Notes under the pieces: model-generated
Databases searched by the model: none
Told to the model about the DNA's origin: nothing
What the model saw: the letters and a program-made list of their open reading frames with translations, nothing else
Source of the DNA: Sphingobacterium sp. UBA1575
GTDB lineage: Bacteria; Bacteroidota; Bacteroidia; Sphingobacteriales; Sphingobacteriaceae
Assembly (NCBI GenBank): GCA_002322865.1
Contig: DCOH01000048.1
Span: 72,184-77,234 of the forward strand
Length of the DNA: 5,051 bases
Direction of reading: 5' to 3'
Shown: piece by piece, positions 1-4,183 of the stretch
Position numbering within the stretch: the stretch's first letter is position 1
Layout of the letters: each line of letters opens with the position of its first letter
Program-made: the position numbers and the translations under genes

Positions 1-43
1 GAAGCAATCTTTCGATTAGTGATAAGTTTGCTTCGTCGTCCCC

Positions 44-85
44 CCTCGCAATGACGGGGAAAGTTCCTCGCAATGACGGGGAAAG
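44..85. repeat. Tandem pair of a 20-bp dispersed-type repeat
   Basis: A 20-bp unit containing CTCGCAATGACGGGG occurs exactly twice, at 44-63 and 66-85, with two bases between. On the minus strand it reads CCCCGTCATTGCGAGG. From memory, this is the core of a short intergenic repeat seen many times in Bacteroidota and other genomes, often next to a GAAGCAATC segment. Such segments are also present here: GAAGCAA at 1-7 is the inverted complement of TTGCTTC at 28-34. The block lies just beyond the stop codon of the acetyltransferase gene. No gene is visible in 1-114. Copy number in the genome cannot be judged from the window. Confidence 0.75.
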
Positions 86-103
86 GCACTCGCGGAGTTA
101 CCT

Positions 104-143
104 AAAATCTCCTTTCAACAAACAAAATCTCCTTTCAACAAAC
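104..143. repeat. Exact 20-bp tandem duplication at the 3' end of the acetyltransferase gene
   Basis: Positions 104-123 and 124-143 are identical and adjacent. The unit contains AAATCTCCTTTCAAC, which reads on the minus strand as a Shine-Dalgarno-like AAAGGAGAT. The duplication spans the end of the leftward acetyltransferase gene. Because 20 is not a multiple of three, the second pass is read in another frame, and a TGA inside it (115-117) ends the protein as ...GDFVC. With a single copy the reading would be ...GDFR followed by TAA, so the event changes only the last residues. It looks like a recent slippage or duplication event. Confidence 0.85.
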
Positions 144-663
144 TATACACCTCCAAATCCCTAAACTCATAATTCCCAACCCATTCCGCATTTCTTTTAA
201 CCCCTTCCTTCACAAAACCCAACCTCAGCGGAATATTACTACTCTTCACATTTCCATTTGCACAGCAAATCTGTATCCTTTGCAGATTAAACTCCTCAAA
301 CAAATTTTCCAACAGCACCTTCACCGCCTTTGTCATAATCCCTTGATGCTGTGCTTCCTCCGACAACCAATACCCAATCTCCGTAGATTTATTCAAATAA
401 TCAATTTCTTTCGTTCCAATCAACCCTACCATCCGATCATCCAAACAGATCTTAAACACAAAATCTTTCATGTTCTTCCAATTCTGTATACACATCTCCA
501 CAAAACCCTTACTATCCTCCAGCTTATTGGTAAACTGCACAAAAGGCAACCATTCGCCTAAATATTCCCTTTGCGAATCAATAATTTGATACATCCGAAT
601 CGCATCAGCAGAAACTAAGGCCCGAAGTGTAAGTTGTTCATCAATTTTGATTCTTTTTTTCAT
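115..663 (-). CDS. GNAT family N-acetyltransferase, RimJ/RimL type
   Basis: This 182-residue protein has the usual length and layout of the RimJ/RimL branch of GNAT enzymes. These enzymes move an acetyl group from acetyl-CoA to an amino group, classically the N-terminus of a ribosomal protein. The N-terminal strand LTLRAL (11-16) opens the fold, and IGYWLSEEAQHQGIMTKA (96-113) is the acetyl-CoA-binding motif A; its pyrophosphate loop QHQGIM is a usable variant of Q/RxxGxG/A. The tail LRLGFVKEG (146-154) is the typical motif B end. The true substrate cannot be told from sequence. The start at 661-663 lies inside the end of the upstream TetR gene (23-bp overlap), which implies translational coupling. 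The extreme C-terminus is altered by a 20-bp tandem duplication. It is the last gene of the leftward cluster, and its link to RNA repair is unproven. Confidence 0.9.
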   Translation of the reverse strand: MKKRIKIDEQLTLRALVSADAIRMYQIIDSQREYLGEWLPFVQFTNKLEDSKGFVEMCIQNWKNMKDFVFKICLDDRMVGLIGTKEIDYLNKSTEIGYWLSEEAQHQGIMTKAVKVLLENLFEEFNLQRIQICCANGNVKSSNIPLRLGFVKEGVKRNAEWVGNYEFRDLEVYSLLKGDFVC

Positions 664-1306
664 CTATTTTTTCCAAAATATCCATCAAGGTTTTTTCAAT
701 TCGTTTTCTTCCCTCTGCCTCATTGATATCAATCCCACAGAAAGTACTTCCATTCGATTTGGCATGAATGGCCAAATAATACAAACCCGCAGTCTGCAAA
801 GCCAATACCGCCCGGATATCCAAACCATCCTTCCCAATATTCTTTTCCAGCTTCTGGATCAGCTCTTCACCCACTTCCTCCCGTGCATCCGCCAACTTTC
901 GAAGCGATCTATTAGGTTCAGAAAGTTCCCATTGCAATATTCGCTGCAAGGTCTTATCCTGCAGTACCGTTTCAAATTGTCCAAACAATAAGCCATGCAT
1001 TTCCTCTTTACTCAATTTGTCCTGCTCAAGCAGCTTGGCAATCTGTTTTTTAGCCTTGGATTTCCAATAATCCTGTTCAGTGATATAAGTTTCCACTAAA
1101 TTATCCAAGTTTCCAAAATAGGCATATACTAATTTCCGATCCACTTTTGCTTCCAACGCAATATTTGCGATGCTCAATCCCGGATATCCTTTTTTCTTCA
1201 GCACCTTACCTACAGCCGCCACTAGGTTTTTCATCGTTCTGGCTTTTTCCCTAATTGGACCAGCGGTGATTTTTCTTGGTTTTTTATTTGTTTTCGTTTG
1301 TTTCAT
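641..1306 (-). CDS. TetR/AcrR family transcriptional regulator
   Basis: This 221-residue protein has the TetR plan: an N-terminal DNA-binding domain and a helical C-terminal ligand or dimer domain. The segment from about residue 24 to 75 carries the helix-turn-helix, with GLSIANIALEAKVDRKLVYAYF (43-64) matching the family pattern in which an I-A-x-x-A-x-V turn leads to a Y-x-Y-F recognition end. The N-terminus is very basic (MKQTKTNKKPRK), which is common in Bacteroidota members. The C-terminal part (about 80-221) is helical and not assignable to a ligand class. It starts 6 bp after the WYL C-terminal half and overlaps the acetyltransferase start, so the genes probably share one transcript. 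It may regulate its own cluster, but no operator could be tied to it with confidence. Confidence 0.92.
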   Translation of the reverse strand: MKQTKTNKKPRKITAGPIREKARTMKNLVAAVGKVLKKKGYPGLSIANIALEAKVDRKLVYAYFGNLDNLVETYITEQDYWKSKAKKQIAKLLEQDKLSKEEMHGLLFGQFETVLQDKTLQRILQWELSEPNRSLRKLADAREEVGEELIQKLEKNIGKDGLDIRAVLALQTAGLYYLAIHAKSNGSTFCGIDINEAEGRKRIEKTLMDILEKIDEKKNQN

Positions 1307-1312
1307 TTCTTT

Positions 1313-1690
1313 TTAACTATTCTTTTTAACCACATTCGACTCCTTCTTCTGGTAATGTTTATAAGCTCTGAACAATCTTTTTTTAATGTTGTTCTTTAAC
1401 TGTTTTGGCGCGAGCACTTCGACACATTCCCCAAAACCTAGGATCTCTCTTTCCAGTTCCAGGTTCAACACCACATCAATGCGGAACAATGCCGATCCAT
1501 CCGGATATCGCTGCACGGTTTCTTGGGATTCATGTAGGGGTTTGGTTTCCACATAAGGGACATTTTTGGCGTCAAATTTTAATAAAACAGCCTGCCCACG
1601 ATCTTTTTGGCTTTTCGTCACTCCGATGGTATCCGAAAAATAGCGTTCAAAATCCACCCCTTCATAAGCTTTAAAAGAAGATTTGGCCAT
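1313..1690 (-). CDS. C-terminal half of a split WYL-domain regulator (WCX region)
   Basis: This 125-residue frame is the direct in-frame continuation of the gene at 2359-1691, separated only by the stop codon TAG (minus strand, 1693-1691). Its own ATG follows at 1690-1688. Residues 1-25 (FKAYEGVDFERYFSDTIGV) match the linker after the WYL core, where F-x-x-x-x-Y-F-x-x-x-I-G-V is typical. Residues 34-108 form the alternating beta/alpha WCX extension that usually ends WYL regulators, closing with LELEREILGFGECVEVLAPKQL. It has no DNA-binding domain of its own, so it is not a full gene of the family. A GGAG 9 nt before the ATG (1703-1700) could allow reinitiation. The frame shows no other damage. 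It may be a separately translated subunit, a readthrough product, or the dead end of a recent nonsense mutation. Confidence 0.85.
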   Translation of the reverse strand: MAKSSFKAYEGVDFERYFSDTIGVTKSQKDRGQAVLLKFDAKNVPYVETKPLHESQETVQRYPDGSALFRIDVVLNLELEREILGFGECVEVLAPKQLKNNIKKRLFRAYKHYQKKESNVVKKNS

Positions 1691-2359
1691 CTACTCGATC
1701 TCCAGAATACGGTCTAATGCCAAGGTGATTAGGGTATTTCCATTTTTTGTATAGGTCATTAAGAACCATCGGTTCCTGTATTCTTTCAATAAATAGGGGT
1801 AGTAAATCTGTTCAGTTGCAGTTTGGGATTTGAATGATTTATATTTGATCAAAAGGGGGATTTGATTTTTGATCGCTTGGTAGATCTGATTGATCCACTC
1901 GAGCCCCCGCAATAATTTATTGCCTTCCATTTGGACAATATTTGGCTTATTACTTTCATTCACCAATATTTTGTCTTCCAATCGGATGATCATGTCACTC
2001 ATCTCTTCAAAAAAGGAAAAGCCATTGAGATGCTTCAATACATCCAATGCTTCCTTCATCTTCTCCATATCCATATGGGATAATGGGGAGTTGCTGATGC
2101 TATAGGCAGGATCTTCGTAGGCATAAAATTTTCTATTCTTGACAACTATCGGTGCATTATAACCCAATTTGTTACTACGCATCAATTGTATGTCTCCCTG
2201 TATGGTCCTTTTGCTAACACCAGACGTTATTCCCTCCAATTCGTACAAGGCATCCGATACTTTTTCCATCAGATCTTCCAAGGTCCATTTCCGATGCCGT
2301 TGCTTTAAGCATTGGTCGATCGTTTTATAGCGTATTAAGGCGAGTTTATTGCTTGACAT
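1691..2359 (-). CDS. N-terminal half of a split WYL-domain transcriptional regulator (HTH plus WYL core)
   Basis: This 222-residue frame begins with a winged helix-turn-helix (about residues 7-80). It includes YKTIDQCL and VSKRTIQGDIQLMR (48-61), the recognition helix pattern of HTH_11/DeoR-like WYL regulators. A helical linker follows, then the WYL core (about 155-222): IKYKS (171-175), YYPYLLKEYRNRWFL (186-200) and LALDRILEIE (213-222). The signature W-Y-L is W-F-L here. WYL domains bind nucleic-acid-like ligands, and some sense DNA damage by binding single-stranded DNA. Family members near RNA-repair genes are thought to sense damage. The protein ends at a TAG exactly where the WCX extension should begin, and that extension follows in the same frame. 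The two halves plus the stop codon would give about 348 residues, a normal full length. Divergent to the slipin-rtcB unit, it is the likely regulator of both. Confidence 0.9.
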   Translation of the reverse strand: MSSNKLALIRYKTIDQCLKQRHRKWTLEDLMEKVSDALYELEGITSGVSKRTIQGDIQLMRSNKLGYNAPIVVKNRKFYAYEDPAYSISNSPLSHMDMEKMKEALDVLKHLNGFSFFEEMSDMIIRLEDKILVNESNKPNIVQMEGNKLLRGLEWINQIYQAIKNQIPLLIKYKSFKSQTATEQIYYPYLLKEYRNRWFLMTYTKNGNTLITLALDRILEIE

Positions 2360-2380
2360 GTTGTTTCATCTGGTTATTCG

Positions 2381-2388
2381 CTAATATA
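2381..2388 (-). promoter_or_regulatory. Candidate -7 box of the leftward WYL-TetR-acetyltransferase transcript
   Basis: On the minus strand the bases read TATATTAG, one mismatch from the Bacteroidota -7 consensus TAnnTTTG, 21 bp before the WYL start codon. No good TTTG -33 box is found at the usual 19-21 bp spacing; the nearest TTG lies 26 bp upstream, inside the dyad at 2411-2429. A weak -33 would fit a promoter that depends on a bound activator. The assignment rests on one short motif. Confidence 0.35.
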
Positions 2389-2395
2389 AATGTAA

Positions 2396-2409
2396 TGAAA
2401 TTGATTTCA
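2396..2409. promoter_or_regulatory. TGAAAT-TG-ATTTCA palindrome, possible regulator site
   Basis: Perfect 6-bp arms (2396-2401 and 2404-2409) sit between the candidate -7 box of the WYL gene and the 19-bp dyad. A related dyad with arms TGAAA and TTTCA, spaced by 6 bp, lies at 2464-2479. The different arm sequence suggests a regulator other than the one using the GCGCA-type dyads, or simple AT-rich coincidence. Confidence 0.3.
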
Positions 2410-2410
2410 C

Positions 2411-2429
2411 TACGCAATCTATTTGCGTA
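2411..2429. promoter_or_regulatory. 19-bp dyad operator, copy 1
   Basis: TACGCAA (2411-2417), five bases, then TTGCGTA (2423-2429) form a perfect inverted repeat 52 bp upstream of the WYL start. It aligns without gaps to the second 19-bp dyad at 2532-2550: both fit TRCGCAAT-N5-TGCGYA. Two matching dyads in the space between divergent units is the usual pattern for a local regulator binding its own control region. The WYL protein is the best candidate, but this is inferred from position only. Confidence 0.65.
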
Positions 2430-2531
2430 TTTGTTCTGTTACTACCAGGAGATAAAGATGTGGTGAAATATATGTTTCATCAAATCAGTTGATTAGCATA
2501 TTTTTTTAAAATTTTTAGCATTATTTTCTAT

Positions 2532-2550
2532 TGCGCAATTACCCTGCGCA
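2532..2550. promoter_or_regulatory. 19-bp dyad operator, copy 2
   Basis: TGCGCA (2532-2537), seven bases, then TGCGCA (2545-2550) form the second copy of the dyad, matching copy 1 in length and in most arm bases. It ends 10 bp before a -7-like box, so its centre would lie near -34 of the rightward transcript. That is where a -33 box should be, and none is seen. Binding there could either block polymerase or replace a missing -33 contact as an activator. Confidence 0.65.
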
Positions 2551-2560
2551 GTAGTAGCCG

Positions 2561-2568
2561 CATCTTTG
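2561..2568 (+). promoter_or_regulatory. Candidate -7 box of the rightward RNA-slipin-rtcB transcript
   Basis: CATCTTTG differs from the Bacteroidota TAnnTTTG box only at the first base, and would place transcription start near 2573-2576, just before the structured RNA region. The TTG at 2531-2533 is 27 bp upstream, too far for a normal -33. An AT-rich tract with long T and A runs (about 2500-2530) precedes it. The lack of a -33 element and the overlapping dyad suggest a regulated promoter. Confidence 0.45.
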
Positions 2569-2681
2569 TAGTGTCAGGTATGGCCAAGTTCTTTGATTCA
2601 TTTTACTGTTTCTGAATAGCAGGATAGTGCAGCTATAGCTTTATAGACTGTATGCTGATCGAGAGTTGGCTTGCTGACTCC

Positions 2682-2704
2682 ATTCAACAAAGGGATTGTT
2701 GAAT
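2682..2704 (+). repeat. Perfect 9-bp inverted repeat (hairpin) abutting the tRNA-like core
   Basis: ATTCAACAA (2682-2690) pairs fully with TTGTTGAAT (2696-2704) around the loop AGGGA. It stands just 5 nt before the T-arm, in the place the anticodon-stem 3' strand would take in a tRNA. Its 3' arm could instead pair weakly with 2763-2769 (AATTaCA) after the D-arm, which would close the tRNA-like core, so two exclusive folds are possible. Confidence 0.7.
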
Positions 2705-2709
2705 TATAT

Positions 2710-2760
2710 GCAGGTTCGAGTCCTGCCTTTGCGAAAGCAATGTTGCTTAATTGGTAAAGC
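2710..2760 (+). ncRNA. Circularly permuted tRNA-like module (T-arm, capped acceptor stem, D-arm)
   Basis: The order of elements is that of a tRNA opened in the anticodon region and joined at the acceptor end. T-arm 2710-2726: stem GCAGG/CCTGC, loop TTCGAGT, giving T54, T55, C56, G57 and A58. Directly after it comes an acceptor-like stem, CTTTGC (2727-2732) with GCAATG (2737-2742), five pairs plus one U-U mismatch, closed by a GAAA tetraloop (2733-2736) instead of free ends. Two linker bases (2743-2744, as tRNA positions 8-9, with U8) lead to a D-arm 2745-2760: stem GCTT/AAGC, loop AATTGGTA with A14, G18, G19 and A21 in register. The contacts U8-A14, U54-A58, G18-U55 and G19-C56 are all possible. 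With no free acceptor end and no CCA, it cannot be charged as encoded. Bacterial Y RNAs (YrlA) are known to mimic tRNA in a comparable way; the homology is inferred from structure. Confidence 0.8.
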
Positions 2761-2784
2761 TAAATTACATGAAAAGCAGATCGA

Positions 2785-2962
2785 TTCCTTGTTCCGTTAG
2801 GATCTTCTAACCCGCAGCAATGTGGACTAAAAGATCTGTAACAATCCATTGAATGACCAGCGGATTTGAGCTATTCCTTCGGATTTATACCCTGGATAAT
2901 AAGCGTATAAATGGCAAAAGGATTTACCACTTATCTCCGTTATTCAACGGAAGAACAAGGAA
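2785..2962 (+). other. Long-range RNA helix closing the 3' domain of the structured RNA
   Basis: TTCCTTGTT (2785-2793) pairs with AACAAGGAA (2954-2962), and CCGTT (2794-2798) pairs with AACGG (2946-2950). This gives 14 Watson-Crick pairs interrupted only by a 3-nt bulge (2951-2953). The helix encloses the hairpins at 2801-2836 and 2884-2912. The AACGG strand could instead pair locally with CCGTT at 2937-2941 (loop ATTC), so a switch between the two is possible. Confidence 0.6.
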
Positions 2963-2977
2963 AAGAGAAGCTGTAAA

Positions 2978-3031
2978 ATGAAAAAGAGGTTGTCAACAAA
3001 TGGAATAAAAACCAAAATTGAAATAAAATGA
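2978..3031 (+). CDS. Possible 17-residue leader peptide overlapping the slipin start
   Basis: An ATG at 2978 opens a 17-codon frame, MKKRLSTNGIKTKIEIK, that stops at TGA 3029-3031. This gives an exact ATGA overlap with the slipin start at 3028. A purine-rich run (GGAAAAGAGAAG, 2959-2970) lies 7 nt upstream. Such stop/start overlaps often couple translation. The region is A-rich, so a short open frame by chance is quite possible, and nothing in the peptide resembles a known leader. Confidence 0.2.
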   Translation: MKKRLSTNGIKTKIEIK

Positions 3032-4122
3032 AAAGGATTAACATCAACAAAAACGAAGTAGGCTTGGTATTGAAAAACAATGCTGTAGAACGCATCTTAA
3101 CCACTGGGAAATATTGGTTATGGATGGGCGAGAGGCTTGCTGTTTATAAAATGAGCGGAGAGGTGCAAATGCCATTCGACATGGATCTGATGTTAACCAT
3201 TCCAGGCTTTGCCGAATTGGTTGATGTCATCGAGGTTCCGGATATGGAAATTGCCCTACATAAAATCAATGGTAACTTATATCAGGTTTTAGGGGCCGGC
3301 CGATATTTCTTTTGGAAAGGTTTGCAAAGGAACAGTTTCGAAAAGTATGATATAAGCACGTTGGAAATCCCAACGTCCATAAAGCGGGATTTGCTTGAAA
3401 AATTAATATTAAAGGCTTATGTGCGAATGTTTACCATCAATCCAGAAGAAAAGGCTTTGCTTTTTGTGGATGGTTTGTTTAAACAGGAATTGTTGCCGGG
3501 AAGCTATTACTTTTGGAAAAACAGTATATCGATAGAAGTCAAAAAAGTGGATATGCGGATCGTACAGATGGATGTTCCTGGACAAGAGATCTTAACCAAG
3601 GACAAAGCCCAGATCAGGGTCAATTTTATCGTACAATATCAAGTGGAGGATATCTATAAAGCTCTTTTGGATAATAGGGATTTTTCCAATCAACTTTATG
3701 CATTGATGCAATTTGGATTGCGGGAATACATTGGAAACTTTAGCTTGGATGGCTTGATGGAAAATAAGGAAGGAATTTCTTCCTATTTTTTCAAGAACTT
3801 TCAGTTGAAGATAGAGGAATTGGGATTGAAATTGTTCCATGTAGGGATCAAGGATATCATTTTACCTGGCGATGTTCGGGATATTATGAATCAAGTATTG
3901 ATTGCTGAAAAAAGGGCGCAAGCCAATATCATCACTCGGCGGGAAGAAACAGCTTCGACTAGAAGTTTGTTGAACACGGCTAAATTATTGGAAGAGAATA
4001 ACATGTTGTTCCGGTTGAAAGAAATGGAATACATGGAGAAGATCTCCGAAAAGATCAATAATATCTCGGTTTCAGGCAATGGCCAGGTATTAGACCAGTT
4101 AAAACAATTGTTCGTTAAATAA
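3028..4122 (+). CDS. SPFH/band-7 domain protein, slipin-like, of an RtcB-linked type
   Basis: This 364-residue protein carries the band-7 (SPFH) fold in its C-terminal two thirds. VKKVDMRIVQMDVPGQEILTKDKAQIRVN (171-199) is the slipin hallmark with the TKD turn, followed by QYQVEDIYKALL. GIKDIILPGDVRDIMNQVLIAEKRAQANIITRREETASTRSLLNTAKLLEEN (273-324) is the conserved end that leads into a helical oligomerisation tail. Classical slipins start with a hydrophobic membrane hairpin, and none is seen here. Instead the N-terminus holds repeated beta units: residues 9-34, 72-97 and 138-164 each end in G-x-Y-x-(L/F)-W. Band-7 proteins form large ring or lattice scaffolds. Those encoded beside rtcB are assumed to organise the ligase, a role known mainly from gene neighbourhood. 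The ATG at 3028 is chosen because the repeat unit begins right after it. It lies 61 bp before rtcB, presumably in one operon. Confidence 0.9.
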   Translation: MKRININKNEVGLVLKNNAVERILTTGKYWLWMGERLAVYKMSGEVQMPFDMDLMLTIPGFAELVDVIEVPDMEIALHKINGNLYQVLGAGRYFFWKGLQRNSFEKYDISTLEIPTSIKRDLLEKLILKAYVRMFTINPEEKALLFVDGLFKQELLPGSYYFWKNSISIEVKKVDMRIVQMDVPGQEILTKDKAQIRVNFIVQYQVEDIYKALLDNRDFSNQLYALMQFGLREYIGNFSLDGLMENKEGISSYFFKNFQLKIEELGLKLFHVGIKDIILPGDVRDIMNQVLIAEKRAQANIITRREETASTRSLLNTAKLLEENNMLFRLKEMEYMEKISEKINNISVSGNGQVLDQLKQLFVK

Positions 4123-4129
4123 AGAGGCG

Positions 4130-4159
4130 TTGCTAGGGAAAATTGTCCCTAGCAATTTT
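4130..4159 (+). terminator. Stem-loop between the slipin gene and rtcB (attenuator or partial terminator)
   Basis: TTGCTAGGGA (4130-4139) pairs perfectly with TCCCTAGCAA (4146-4155) around AAATTG, followed by TTTTA. A 10-bp stem with only four U residues is terminator-like but short of a strong terminator. Placed inside an apparent operon just 25 bp before the rtcB start, it more likely tunes rtcB level or protects the upstream mRNA end than ends transcription fully. Confidence 0.6.
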
Positions 4160-4183
4160 AAAAAGAAGAAAGGAAAACAAAAA

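Larger units (their letters stand above)
2571..2975 (+). ncRNA. Long structured RNA: 5' leader or Y-RNA-like noncoding RNA upstream of slipin-rtcB
   Basis: About 400 bases without a convincing protein frame, but full of pairing. Hairpins seen by eye: 2628-2652 (TGCAG/CTGTA continuing into CTATA/TATAG, one bulged A); 2663-2680 (GAGTTGG/CTGACTC, loop CTTG, two G-U pairs); 2682-2704 (9 bp, loop AGGGA); the tRNA-like core at 2710-2760; 2801-2836 (GATCTT/AAGATC, a symmetric 5x5 internal loop, then CCGCA/TGTGG closed by a GCAA tetraloop); and 2884-2912 (ATTTATAC/GTATAAAT region). A 14-bp long-range helix joins 2785-2798 to 2946-2962. No U-tract terminator separates it from the slipin gene, so it may be a leader of the slipin-rtcB mRNA that is later processed. 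Both ends are approximate, inferred from the -7-like box and the last pairing. The nearest known relatives, from memory, are bacterial Y RNAs beside rtcB. Confidence 0.65.

Noticed and set aside
88..98. ACTC-GCG-GAGT stem as terminator of the leftward cluster
   Set aside because: Only four pairs with a 3-nt loop and no U tract on either strand.
44..143. Short CRISPR-like array from the repeats at the left edge
   Set aside because: Only two copies of each of two different units, with a 2-bp gap or none between copies, so there are no spacers.
280..561. Plus-strand open frame of 93 codons
   Set aside because: It lies fully antisense to the acetyltransferase gene, and its composition is that of a shadow frame with no recognisable domain. 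The same applies to plus-strand frames at 647-991, 1405-1674 and 1890-2105, and to minus-strand frames at 3592-3840 and 3891-4079.
2666..2680. Sigma-54-like TTGGC...TTGC element, considered because Proteobacterial rtcBA operons use sigma-54 and RtcR
   Set aside because: The spacing between the GG and GC parts does not fit the -24/-12 pattern, the bases are explained by the hairpin 2663-2680, and no RtcR-type activator is present.
2662..2733. A normal-order tRNA gene using the T-arm at 2710-2726
   Set aside because: The 5' region at the right distance has no D-arm, the would-be anticodon loop (AAGGGAT) lacks U33, and no strand upstream complements CTTTGCG in the correct place. The D-arm lies after, not before, the T-arm.
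2736..2810. A normal-order tRNA starting from the D-arm at 2745-2760
   Set aside because: No anticodon arm or T-arm follows at tRNA spacing; the GATCGATTCC stretch at 2779-2788 resembles a T-loop only superficially and lacks a pairing stem.
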